From: Halichoerus grypus | Lineage: Eukaryota > Chordata > Mammalia > Carnivora > Phocidae | Length of the DNA: 64,000 nucleotides | Direction: 5' to 3' | NCBI RefSeq assembly: GCF_964656455.1 | Contig: NC_135719.1 | Location: 4,009,163-4,073,162, forward strand | Part shown: piece by piece, positions 1-51,439 of the stretch | How the letters are laid out: every line of letters starts with the position of its first letter | Numbering within the stretch: position 1 is the stretch's first letter | The notes under the pieces: model-generated | What the model was told of the DNA's origin: nothing | Databases searched by the model: none | Seen by the model: only the letters and a program-made list of their open reading frames with translations | Position numbers and translations under genes: made by a program

Positions 1-478
1 GAAGCCAAAACTGCAGGGGGGAAAGTATTATAGAAATGTTTCAGGCAGTTATCTGATTAAAAAAGATAATGTTATTTTCTGGGTTTGTGCTGTTTGTGAT
101 ATTTTTCAGCTTTTTAAAAATGGATGCTTTGTTATGATTGTCTCCTCGTTATAGTTTCTTCTAATTTTTCTAGTAATTTCAAACAGAAAAATTTGAAAGA
201 CTTGGTGCAATGAAGATCCATATACTCTAAATTTCTATTTGATTTTGCATTATTTTTCTTGTATAAACTTCAGACCCATAAAACCTGTGTCTATGATATT
301 ATGATAGAGCTTTTATTATGATGTAATAATAAATTTACAGACATGGAAACTGGGACAGAGAGAGGTCAATGTCAACAGCTGAATAATACATTATCACATA
401 GGAGTATTGCTACACACTGTAATGTCCTATTAAATTTTGCATTATTTCAGCTGTGTAGCTTATTTAATTTAATTTTAT
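1..478. other. Upstream intergenic AT-rich DNA
   Basis: AT-rich sequence with no convincing exon, CpG island or repeat family that I can name. Confidence 0.4.
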
Positions 479-657
479 TTTAAAGATTTTATTTAATTGA
501 GAGAGAGAGAGAGTATGAGCAGAGGGAGGAGCGGGGGGAGAGGGAGAAGCAGACTCCCCACTGAGCATGGAGCCCAATGCGGGGCTGGATCTCACGACCC
601 TGAGATCATGACCTGAGCTGAAATGAGGAGATGGACACTCAACTGACTGAGCCACCC
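479..657 (-). mobile_element. Carnivore tRNA-derived SINE (CAN/SINEC type)
   Basis: The minus-strand copy shows the A/T tail (aagattttattta on the plus strand), a GA-rich stretch, the box B-like tgagatcatgacctgagc, and ends at the tRNA-like head tgagccaccc. It is diverged and truncated at the head. Confidence 0.9.
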
Positions 658-1149
658 AAAAAGATGAAAATTGCAATCTTCTTTTTTACAAATAAAACTG
701 TCACGATATCCATGTGCTTATGTCATTTCACCAAGATGTGAGTATATTTAAATCAGATAAATATCCAAGAGGGAAACTATTGTGTCAAAGAATATACTTG
801 GGTCAAGATGTCCATATTGGAGGTAATAATTACCAGTACCATCTCTTTCTATTGAACTAGCTTTGAATTACTTGAATAAATTTTACTTAGTTGTGGTTAA
901 TTATGCTCTTCATTAGTGCCAAATGTGATTTGCTGTTACTGTATTTGAGGTTTCCATATTATATTCATATGTGTGTTTGGTTGATGTCTATTTGTCTACT
1001 TATCGTTTCCTTTCTGTGAGCTTTCTTAGTCAGGTTTTAGTATCAGAGTTAACTTCAGAATATGAATTTGGAATCCATCATCTAAGCTCTCGATAGTTTA
1101 TTTAGCATCTACTCTTTGAACATTTGAAGGCATTCTGTTCCCAAACTGC

Positions 1150-1440
1150 TTAGCCCGGGAGGATTTCCACAATCTATTAAGTGAAAAAAAAATCAAGTTT
1201 CAGAAACAATATGTATAGTATGATACCGTTTCTATTTTTTTTTATTGTATTTACGGGTATATGTGTTTAGATAGATAGGTAGACAGACAGACAGTGTTCT
1301 TGGTACACGAGAAAAAGTTTAAAAGTGTACATATCAAACAGATAATGACAGGTAGTGACCCCTGCTGAGTGGCTGCACAAGAAAGAGAGGCAAGAATTGT
1401 CAGTCCTTACCTTGATCTCTATATATTCTTTTACAGGTTT
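1150..1440 (+). mobile_element. Old LINE-1 (L1M) 3' end relic
   Basis: The phrase attaagtgaaaaaaaaatc, followed by a stretch like tatagtatgataccgtttct, resembles the L1M 3' UTR that normally reads taagtgaaaaaagcagg and then tatgatcccattt. It is strongly decayed and the assignment is from memory of the consensus. A small gata/gaca run follows at about 1270-1293. Confidence 0.45.
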
Positions 1441-1539
1441 TTCACATTTTACTTTCCTATGGAGGTACAACTTACATATAGTAAAGGACACAAGTCCCAA
1501 GTAGAAAGCTAAAATAGGTTTGCATATGGGAATACTTAC

Positions 1540-2106
1540 CGCCCACCCTGTTTGCTAAAGATGACCTAACAAGATCTCCAGTGCCATGTGGCTGGCCACT
1601 CCCCCATCAAGAGTAGAATCTATGTCCCTTCCTTTTGAACCTGGGCAGGCTTTGTGACCACCTCAGTGTGGAGGTGATATGCTGTGTGACTGTCAAGGCT
1701 AGCTCATAGAAGGAGATAGAACCTCTTCCTGGTGCTCTCTCTCTCTCTCTCTCTCTCTCTCGCTCTCTCTCAGGCCACCATGTGCCCTTGGAGCTGCCAT
1801 GCGGTGAGGAAGCCCAGTCACATGGAGAGGCTCATGTGGAGAGAAACCAAGGTTCTGGGTCCTCAACTCCAACTGAGCTCCCAGCCAACAGCCAGCACCA
1901 ATTTGGCAGCTACAGACGTGAGCCTTGGAAAGGGATCTTCTAGCCCCCAGTCAAGCCACCCCAGATGATTCTGGGTGAAGCAGACATGAGCATTCCCTGT
2001 CAAGCCCTGCCCACACTGCAGATTCATGAGAAAAACAACTAATTGTTTCAAACTGCTGGGTTTGGGGCTGTTTTCCTACACAGTAATATATACCCTGAAT
2101 AACACC
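1540..2106 (+). mobile_element. MLT1-like MaLR solitary LTR
   Basis: Recognisable MaLR wording: a gaggaagcccagtcacatgg block, a block with ccagccaacagccagc, and a 3' end like cagtaatatataccctgaata. Both ends are diverged. A (CT)n microsatellite interrupts it. It is an ancient non-autonomous retrovirus-like LTR with no coding capacity. Confidence 0.65.
1735..1771 (+). repeat. (CT)n microsatellite
   Basis: Dinucleotide CT run with one CG interruption, inside the MLT1-like LTR. Confidence 0.95.
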
Positions 2107-2519
2107 TGTGGAACTACCACCAGTTCTAGATCAAGAAAGTTTCTGTGACCCCAGAAGTTTCCCTCATGCCCCCTCCCAGTCAACCACCCAGTGGAAAGTA
2201 ATTGCTATTCTGACCCCTTGCATCCCGTCTTAGTTTTGCCTATCGTGAAGTTTCATATAAATAGAATCGTGATGTGTTTTTGTGTCTGGCTTCTTCAGCT
2301 CAGTAGGTTATGAAATTAATCCATATTGTTTCAGGATTAAGGTTTGTTCTTTTTTGTTCATCGTATGAATATACCACCACCATTTATCTATTCTACTATT
2401 GAGAATCACCTGGCCATTTATTATGAGTAAAGCTGCTATGCACACTCCCATACTTTCTTCGGGTGGGCATAAGTCTTAGTTTTTGTTGGGTGTTCAACAG
2501 GAGTTCAACAGCTAGAGCT

Positions 2520-2760
2520 TTCGTAGTGTGGTGGTCTTAAAACCTGTCCACAAATTCTTTGATACTCCTATATCAAGAGGTAGGGTACAGTCCTCCCCAC
2601 CCCCCTGGAATCCGGACAGGCCTTAGTGACTCATTTGTAACTAATGGAATGCAGTGGATATGACCTTGCATGACTTCCAGGCTACGTCCAAAAGGGTTAC
2701 GCAGTTCTACCTGGTTTCCTTGGGACCCTTGCTCTGGGAAATGTCCAGCTGTTGTTTATT
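2520..2760 (+). mobile_element. Second MLT1-like LTR fragment (5' half)
   Basis: Contains cacaaattctttgatactcc, then a ggccttagtgactc block and gggacccttgctctggga, all typical of the first half of MLT1 LTRs. It is in the same orientation as the neighbouring LTR, so the two may be remnants of one element or independent insertions. Confidence 0.6.
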
Positions 2761-3096
2761 CACATGCCGTTCGACCTCATTCTCTGTTGCCCTTCTAGTC
2801 CTTTCTCATATGATTAACAGACATGTATTCTTTTCTGTATTTTCTGCCCTTTTTCCTAACTGTGTTTCAATTTGGACATCTACTGACTTGTGTTCTAGTT
2901 ATAGTAATCATCTGCTCTGCTCTAATTTGCTATTAAACACAAATTATTTAGGTATTAATTTGTTCATAGTATTTTTTCAGGTGAAGAGCCTCCATTTGTC
3001 CCCTTTTCATGGATTCTGAGTCTCTGGTGAATTTCTCCATCTTTCTTCTATTTTCCTCATCATATCAAGCATGGTTGTTTTAAAGTCTTTGTCTGA

Positions 3097-3302
3097 GGGG
3101 CGCCTGGGTGGCTCAGTCGTTAAGTGTCTGCCTTCGGCTCAGGTCCTGATCCCAGCGTCCTGGGATCAAGTCCCGCATCGGGCTCCCTGCTAGGCGGGGA
3201 AGCCTGCTTCTCCCTCTCCCACTCCCTCTGCTTGTGTTCCCTCTCTCGCTGTGTCTCTCTCTGTCAAATAAATAAAATAAAATCTTTAAAAAAAATAATA
3301 AT
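3097..3302 (+). mobile_element. Full-length carnivore SINE with target-site duplication
   Basis: The plus-strand copy runs from ggggcgcctgggtggctcag to the aataaaatctttaaaaaaa tail. It is flanked by the perfect 15-bp duplication aaagtctttgtctga at 3082-3096 and 3303-3317, so the insertion boundaries are certain. Confidence 0.97.
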
Positions 3303-4574
3303 AAAGTCTTTGTCTGATAAATCCAATATCTGAACCATCCATAGATCTGATTCTCTTGTCTATTCTTGGTCTTTCTCTGTCTCTCCTACCTTTTTACCAT
3401 GCCTCATAGTTTTTATTTTTTCCCTGACAACATTGTAGAAGGAAAAAATGTTGCGTTTCTGGATGATATATCTTGATGAATATGATTTAGTCTCCTTATG
3501 GCAGCTTGTACAGAGCACCTTGAACCTGTCAAAGATTGGTTATAGCTAATTTTTTTCTTACTACCAGTGTGTAACCCTACTTCTAAGGCATGACCCTTTG
3601 GTATCTCAACCAAAAGTCCCTTGTGTTTACTAAGGCTCCTCCATCTTGGTGGGACCTAAACTGAAAGCTCAGTGTCCCCAGAGATGTGCAGCGTGCATGA
3701 AGTCTCTAGATCTCTCCTAGCCTCCTGATGCTGGTGTTTCTCTTTGCTCATGTGCCACTTAGAAACTATCCAGTAGCATGAAGCTAATTTGTAGGAAGAT
3801 TTGGGGGTTCACTTACTTCTCTGTAGTTCCCGTCTTTCCAGGACTTTGCCCAGCTATTTTGGCAATTTCATACTGTCACCTGAGTTGTTTCGGGTTGAGA
3901 AACAAGAGACGAATGAGAAAATGTCCTCAGGGAAAAAGCAGGAGTCAATCTCAGGTGTTTCCCTTGCTTCTCTTAAGGACCCTAGTCCCTCAAGTCTTGC
4001 CTGTATTATTTATTCTTTAATGCTGACAAAGACTGCCCCTGACCAAACTTTAGTCAGAGCTTTCTTCTGATTGTTCTTCTCACCTGGGCCTCAACCTTGG
4101 CCCCAGCGCTATTTTGGTCTGCCTAACTCAGTCTCAGCAAGAATCCTGCTAAGTTAGTTTAGTGAGAATACCCTCACCCTTTATCTTGTTACTCTCCATA
4201 TCTGATCAAGTTCCATATCTCCATATCCATATCCGTATTTGAGCATCTTGGCTTGCCTTCAGCAAGAATCCTGAGTTCACTGAGCAAGAATGCCCCTGCC
4301 TTGACGTCTCCTCTTGGCCATTTTCCATCCACTGCCCAACCCCCCCCCCCTCCCCGCACTTTGCTGGTTGGCTGCAAATCCCCAGCTGTTATTAGCGTCC
4401 TCAGAGGGGAATCTGATTACTCTCCCCTATTGCAACAGACTTGAATGAAGTCTTAGACCAATTTAACAAGTGTTAAAAAAAAAAAAAAGGTTTTCGTTCT
4501 GTATTTCTAGGAATTTGTCCATTTCATCTAGGTAATCCAATTTTGGGGGCATACAATTGTTCATAGTACTCTCT

Positions 4575-4811
4575 CTCTCTTTTTAAATATAACACAAATT
4601 TTTTTTTACTTTTTAAAATTTGATATTCAATTAATTAACATATAGCGTATTATTAGTTTCAGAGGTAGAGTTCAGTGATTCGTCAGTTGCATATAACACC
4701 CAGTGCTCATTACATCACGTGCCCATCACCCAGTTACCCCATCCTCCCACCCCGCTCCTCTCCAGCAACCCTCAGTTTGTTTCCCATAGGAAGTGTCTCT
4801 TATGGTTTGTC
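4575..4811 (-). mobile_element. 5'-truncated carnivore L1 3' UTR inserted in an older L1
   Basis: Antisense copy of the carnivore L1 3' UTR (ccagtgctcattacatcacg, then cccatcacccagttacccc). It is flanked by catagtactctct at 4562-4574 and 4812-4824, a 13-bp target-site duplication, with old antisense L1 on both sides. It is therefore a nested, younger insertion. Confidence 0.75.
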
Positions 4812-5645
4812 CATAGTACTCTCTTTAACCCTTTTTTACTTCTGTAACATGGGTAGTAACATCCCCGCTTTCATTTCTGATTTTAGTAACTTAAGTCTTC
4901 TCTCTCTCTCTTTTTCAGTCCATCTAGCTAAAGGTTTATCAATTTTGTTGATCTTTTCAAAGAACAACCTTTGGTTTTACTGATTTTCCATACTGTTTTC
5001 CTGTTCTCTATTTCGTTTATCCGTGCTCTAACATTTAGTATTTCCTTCCTTCTGCTAGCTTTAGGATTAGTTTCTTCTTCTTCTTCTTCTTGTTCTTTAA
5101 TTGTAGAGTTAGGTTGTTGATTTGAGATCTCTCATGTTTTTTTAACATAAACATTTATGGCTATAAATTTCCCCCTGAGCACTGCTTTCACTGTGTCCCA
5201 TAAGTTTTGGTATATTGTGTTTTCATTTTCATTTGTCTCTAAGTATTTTCTGATTTCCCGGGTGATTTCTTCTTTGACCCAGTGGTTGTTTAAAAGTACG
5301 TTGTTTAATTTCCACAATTTTGTGTTTTCCAGTTTTCCTTTTGTTAATGATTTCTAACTTCATCCCGTTGTGGCCCCAGATGATGTTTTGTATAACACCT
5401 ATTTAAATCTACTGGGACTTAATCTGTGTTCTAACATATCATCTATCCTAGAAAATGTCCCATGTGCCCTTGGCAAGAATGTGTATGCTGTTGTTCCGTA
5501 GAGTGTGCTGTTATGTTTGTAGGACCTTGGTGGTTTGTTGTATTAAGTCCTCTAGTTCCTTATTTATCTTCTGTCTGGTTGTTCTATCCATTATCGTTTG
5601 AAATCTTCAACCGTTATTATAGAACTGTCTATTTCTCCCTGCAAT
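4812..5645 (-). mobile_element. L1M ORF2 remnant, antisense
   Basis: Minus-strand translation at 5132-5317 reads [20 protein letters not shown], then a TYQ-like block and [11 protein letters not shown], which is LINE-1 ORF2 protein. Further ORF2 pieces continue to about 5640. Frames are broken and there is no complete endonuclease or reverse transcriptase. Confidence 0.85.
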
Positions 5646-6310
5646 TCCATCAGTTTTTGCTTTGTAAGTTTTCAACTATTATTTCTTCGAATATTCTCTC
5701 TGCCCTTTCTCTCTCGTCTTCCAGGACCCTCACAATGTGTAGGTTGGTCTGTCTTACGGTGTCCAGTAGGTCCCTTAGGCTCTGTTTGCTTTTCCTCTGT
5801 TTCTTCATTCTGTTCTCTGCCTCAATAATTGCCATTGTCTTATCTTCAAATTTGCAGATTCTTTCTTCTGTCTGCTTAAATTTGCTTTTGAAGCCCCCTC
5901 GTGCATTTTTCACTTAGTTATTGTACTTTTTCAACTCCACATCTTCCTTAAGTTCTCTGAACAACTTTAAGACAGTTAAAGTTTGCCTAGTATATCTGCC
6001 ATTAGGTCTTTTTCAAGGACTGTTTCTGTTTATTTTTTCCCTTTGAACAGACCATACTTTCCTATTTCTTTGTATGCCTTGAGACTTTTTGTTGAACATG
6101 GGATATTTGAATCTAGTAATGTGGTAACTCTGGAAATCATATTTTCTTGCTTCCCCAGGAGATTCCCCAGGATTTCCCCCAAAATCCTTTGCTGTTTTTT
6201 ATTGTTTTGTTTCTTGATTGCTGTAGGATTATTGTCTCTATGCCAGTTTAAGGTCTTCCTAGGTCTTCTCTCGGCCTTTCCTTGGGTATGGATGGTCATT
6301 TTCTAATTTG
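5646..6310 (-). mobile_element. L1M ORF1 remnant, antisense
   Basis: Minus-strand translation at 5650-5913 gives a charged coiled-coil-like stretch followed by SLRDLLDTVRQTNLHIVRV and ERIFEEIIVENLQ, the conserved centre of LINE-1 ORF1p. A second broken piece lies at 6030-6299. ORF1 abuts ORF2 fragments directly, so most of ORF2 has been lost. Non-functional. Confidence 0.85.
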
Positions 6311-6840
6311 CCCAATACGCAGTTGTTGTTTTTTTTTTAATTGGACTAGTCTTTAATGTCTAGCTCCCCAAAGGGGAAAAGGTAAGAAAATGAAGGCAAT
6401 GAATTGGGTGCTGGTCCTTTAAATACAGGGGAAGTCACTTCAGCTGCAGGAAGGAAATGCTTGCAACAAAGGGGGAAGTTCAACAACATGCTGCCTGCCT
6501 CTTTGGACTCTGGGATTAGAAGCAGGAATCAGCGCCAGAGCCCAGATATTTGGAGGACAGGTTCCTTTCGTCCACCGTGGCTCCCACAGGCTGTGTACGG
6601 CTAGCTGTCTTCCTTGCATGTGACTGCGGATGAGGGATGGGTGGCCGCTTCTGTGCGCAGAGCTGAAAGTGACAGAAATTAACCGCACCGTATAGTCTAA
6701 GTCTTCCCCTGGACGTTACCGCTTCCAACAGGCTCCAGCGCTCCAAGACGGCCCCATCAGACAGATCCCGCCGGCAGCGGCTGCCCAGGAGGGGAGACAG
6801 AGGCCCGGGGCTTCCTCCTTTGCCACCTTCCCAGAATCCT
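6311..6840. other. Unassigned upstream sequence
   Basis: Moderately GC-rich (especially 6580-6840). It holds no exon I can support. It could be L1 5' end or unique sequence distal to the BTBD1 promoter. Confidence 0.3.
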
Positions 6841-6975
6841 CCACTTCATTTAATTTTATTATTTCCAGTTTTGCAAAAAGAGTGTTTTTGGCCATACTTT
6901 AGCTTGAACTAACTCAGCTTTGATTGCATTCCACAAGTTTTCATGTGCCGTGTCCTCATATTTTCGCTATTATGA
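6840..6975 (-). mobile_element. Short antisense L1 ORF2 fragment
   Basis: The plus strand reads ttgattgcattccacaagtt followed by a degraded tgtgtcctcattttc motif. This parallels the better preserved L1 sequence at 5170-5235 (tgtcccataagttttggt). Confidence 0.55.
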
Positions 6976-7078
6976 TTGGTGCTGGGTACCAGATAATGCG
7001 GCTTCTACTATTTTTGCTCTGGTACACTTGAGCGGCTGTGGGGTTTTTTTTTTTTTTTTTGAGATTTAAAATATTGTG

Positions 7079-7188
7079 TTTTTGTTTGTTTTTTTGTTTT
7101 TGGTGAGCAGCAAAGCAAGGTTTATTGAGCCATAGCAAAGTGATAGGACAAAGCTCCCAAGGAGGGAGGGGACCCGAAAGGGTTGCCC
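7079..7188 (-). mobile_element. Retroposed 3' end of an endogenous-retrovirus LTR transcript
   Basis: Read on the minus strand, an LTR-like segment (gggtcccctccctccttggg, then gctatggctcaataaacc) carries an AATAAA signal. About 20 bases later it passes into an A-rich tail (A runs broken by C). The unit is bracketed by the 12-bp repeat taaaatattgtg at 7067-7078 and 7189-7200. Tail plus duplication is the mark of L1-mediated retroposition of a polyadenylated transcript, not of retroviral integration. Only about 110 bp are present and there is no coding content. The LTR family name is not certain. Confidence 0.65.
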
Positions 7189-7680
7189 TAAAATATTGTG
7201 AATTTTTAGCAATGGATTATAGACATTAAAACGTAATTCCACGAGTCCACAGTAATACAGAGACGACAGAGCGGAAGAATGTGGGCTGCTGGACGTAGAG
7301 GGGTCCAAGCTGCTCCTCCCTGGAGCGGTGACTTGGACATTACTGGGGAAGGGGGGGCGTGGGGAATCTTGTTGTCCCCTCCCGCGTGCTCCCTTGGCCT
7401 TGTCCTCGCTGCCCCCCATTTCCAGGCAGGAAGCTCCTGGGACAGCTTAGGAACCTGCCCCTGGGACACGTGGGAGGAGCTGCAGCAGATGAGGAGGGTC
7501 CGAGGCAAAGGCGGGCGCCGCGGGTCGGAGGCCCTCCCCCGGAGGGGAGCGCAGGGCGCCGGGGACGAAGCCCCGCCCGCCGCGAAGGACTCCGAACGGC
7601 GTCGGCCCGTCTCGGGCGGTCGCGCGCGCCCCCGCATCCCCGCGTGGCGGGGGCGCGCGCCGGGCAGCCGCGGGCGGGGC

Positions 7681-7717
7681 GGGGGCGGGGCCGGGGAGGG
7701 GCGGGGCCGGGGAGGGG
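7681..7717 (+). promoter_or_regulatory. Tandem GC-box / G-quadruplex motif
   Basis: Eight runs of four or more G separated by loops of one or two bases. They are built from a 16-bp unit (cggggccggggagggg) repeated twice at 7686-7701 and 7702-7717. The same units contain SP/KLF-type GC boxes. Confidence 0.7.
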
Positions 7718-7786
7718 CGCGGCCGCCGGAAGCGCCTTTCCCGGAAGGCACCGAGGCGGTGCCGGCCTCCGGGGGCGGCCTCGGCG

Positions 7787-7819
7787 ATGGCGGCTGGGCG
7801 GCGGGAGCTCTCTGTCTAG
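7787..7819 (+). CDS. Candidate 10-codon upstream ORF in the BTBD1 leader
   Basis: An ATG embedded in the YY1-like motif opens a short frame (MAAGRRELSV, then TAG) that ends 24 bases before the BTBD1 ATG. Its context has G at -3 and G at +4, which is favourable. It is used only if transcription starts upstream of 7787; that is not known. Confidence 0.4.
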   Translation: MAAGRRELSV

Positions 7820-7843
7820 CCAGAGGAGCCGTGTCGCTGGAGG

Positions 7844-48740
<40,897 letters not shown>

Positions 48741-50450
48741 TTCAACATTCTGATACATCTTGGCTAAATAGTACCATACCATCTAGTCTCAAAGGCATAA
48801 AAGACTGGCCACAAAAAATAGTTTGAGTGTCATGAATATTTAAAATTTTAAGATAAGAAACATTTTAGTTTCTTAGAAGAGATGAAGAATGTTGATTTAA
48901 ATCTCTGCATGGTTTAAAAGCAGATTTTCCATTTTCTTATAACCTTAGGGGAAAAGAGAACTGGGCGTAACTATTTAAAAAAAACAAAACAAAGCACAGG
49001 TCTTTCAGCTTTATCTTGTATAATTTCATAGATCAGCTGACTCATGGTCTTTCCACAGTTTTATAGAAAGATTCTTGTTTCAGACAGCTGGTTTTGTTGT
49101 TGATGTTGTTTTAACTGTTGTGAAGGTTAGATGAGTTGGACTTAACAGGCTTATCTGTTCTGAAGGTTACATGAGATGAGATGGGTCAGTATTCCTAAAG
49201 AATTCCCATTAATTCACATAACTAATTTCAGAAAATTAAGAAAACTGACCTTATATTTGGAGTTTTGAAGTATCTGGTTGTTAGCATTCAGAATATTGCT
49301 AGAAGTAGGCCTAATAAATGCCCAAGAACATTCTCAATGTATTTACAAAAAAGGATATTTTATAATAGTATATAGTCGTGTTACGTAGTACAGTTTTAAA
49401 CTATAAATGGAGTTTGTACAGATTCACAATAATGTGACATAAACAGAGGATCTAAAGGTAGAGTCTAAGACTGGATTCTTTATCACTAAACTGCACCATT
49501 GTCCTCGTGTGTCTGTATGGGGGATGCTCCTGAGAATGCCCGAGATTGAGATGGCGCTGCTGGTGGCCACCAGCCAACCAGCGTCAGTTCCACATTGGGG
49601 CCATAATCTTACATAACAAGAAACTGAATAAAATACTGACCTTTCTAACAACTACTTTGAAATTTTAAAGAGAACCAACAGAATCACTCCTGAAAAGTAT
49701 ACTTTCTGTCACCTACACAGTTCTACCCAAGAAGTAAGATACGTTTCATATTTATGACCTCACTCATGTCACAGGTACAGCTGTATTAGGAGGGGATAGG
49801 AAGTATACCTGGTAGAAAAACATTTGTATACTTTTTTATAAAGCAAAATTTTTATATAAATAACATTCTCTTTTTCCCTCAAAAGTGATTATCTTGTTAA
49901 AAAAAGCTTATGTGTAATTAAGTTTAAGATATATCAAATAGTTTTGGAAGATGGTTAAAAATCACAATTCTTTTAAGTAACAACTTAAAAAGAATTGAGG
50001 TTTTCTAAAAGTAATTAGGACAAAATTTTTTCATCTAAAATAGCACTTCATTTTATATTTTTAAGAAGGTAGTGAGGTGTGTTGGTGGCAGAGGTCTCAA
50101 AATTGCTGAAGAAAGGACATTTTTCTATCCCTGGTATCTTATGGATGTAAACCTCAGTTAACTGGAATATCGATGAAATGTGTGTGGTTCTGGTTAACTA
50201 AAGATTAACCAGCAAATACCCTGTAGTAACTGTTATGGAAAGTACTTCTACCTTGCAAAGTATGGTATGCCCTGGGTAAGTAAGTTAATGTTTTTTTGAC
50301 ATTTGAGGCATTTCAAATGCTTTTCAAGTATGTTGCACTGAACAATGATTGTAACTGAAGGTAGCTATAGAAGGGCTAAGAAACGGAACTGTTCACTGAT
50401 CCGGGACATCCCCTGGAATTTTTTAAAAAATAAATATTATCCTTTTATTT
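48741..50450 (+). other. BTBD1: BTBD1 3' untranslated region
   Basis: AT-rich and nearly free of recent repeats for 1.7 kb, in contrast to the introns. AATAAA occurs at 49313, 49627 and 50429, so alternative 3' ends are possible. Extent is inferred from the last signal. Confidence 0.6.
50429..50434 (+). terminator. BTBD1: Probable main BTBD1 polyadenylation signal
   Basis: AATAAA followed 15-40 bases later by a T-rich element (ttttatttttttgtcatttg). It is the best-formed of the three signals in the 3' UTR. Confidence 0.6.
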
Positions 50451-50529
50451 TTTTGTCATTTGTCTTTTTTTTCCCCCCCTGGAAGTTGAGTATAAGACAC
50501 TGTTTTGGGACAAGGATTCTAGTTAATTG

Positions 50530-51400
50530 AGGTTTAACCTTATTTTTAATTTATGGAAGTAATGCAACACAAAATAAGAGTGCCTCGCTCCTGCTGCCTT
50601 AGCAGTAATCACTCCTGCCGTCTGTCTGCTGCTTCGTCCTTTTTTGTGGCCTCCGGTTTTTCTCCCTTGTTCTGATCTCAGGAGGTGGGAGAATGAAGAC
50701 TCTTCTCGTTATTTACTGTTAGGGTTGTTTGGTGTTAATAATAGCTACCAGAACGATCGCTGTGTTGCGGGCTCTGCACTAAGTAGCTGACACATTCTCA
50801 TCTGTGCCTCACATCAGTGTGAGTTTATAAGTACTGTTCTAAAACGCACTTCCCACGCAGAGATTTCATGTTTCTAAAGGTCCGTCAGGGGGAGGCAGAA
50901 TGTAAACCCAGGTCTCCCTCCCAAGCTGCGGCTCCTGAATATCCCTGAGATGATGCACTCTCCGCTCTCTGCCCACTGCCATCATCCTGGCTCAGGCCAC
51001 CATCTTCCATCTGAGCGGCAGGTCTCCCCGCCTCTGCTCTGCTGGCCACGCGGCAGCCAGTGTGATCTTTTCTCCAAGCGCCAGTCCCTCGCTTCTGCCC
51101 ACCTCCAGTTTCACCTCCTGCCACATCGCACATCAGAATATCATCTCCTCTCCTTTTACATTGTGGAATCCTCGGCGCCTGGCACAACAGGTGGAATGTG
51201 CCCGAGGGCTGAGGCTGCACGACGCTGCACATCCACCTATGGGCCATGGGGAGCAGCGTCCGCACCCGCTGGTGGGCAGCAGGAGCCGGCCGACACCTGG
51301 CCCTGTGCCCGCCTTGCGGCTCGCTGCAGTCCTTTGTTCCCAGGAGGAAAGAAGACCAGCGTAACACAGCCTTCCTCCCTGGGGTGTGGGGGGCTGTGGT
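50530..51400. other. Intergenic spacer between BTBD1 and C15orf40
   Basis: About 1 kb. The part at 50950-51200 has L2-like text (catcctggctcaggccacca, then agccagtgtgatcttttctc). No exon supported. Confidence 0.5.
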
Positions 51401-51439
51401 TGGGGGCCGTCCCTACAGGATTCAAGCCCAGCTCTCCAT

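Noticed and set aside
464..676. Repeated small peptides like [16 protein letters not shown] and FSLSHSLCLCSLSRCV
   Set aside because: These are translations of SINE copies (also near 12673, 12971, 15057, 35711, 37163 and 55126), not genes.
5650..5913. Coiled-coil-like 87-residue minus-strand frame as a host gene
   Set aside because: Its centre matches LINE-1 ORF1 protein, and adjacent ORF2 fragments show it is part of a dead L1.
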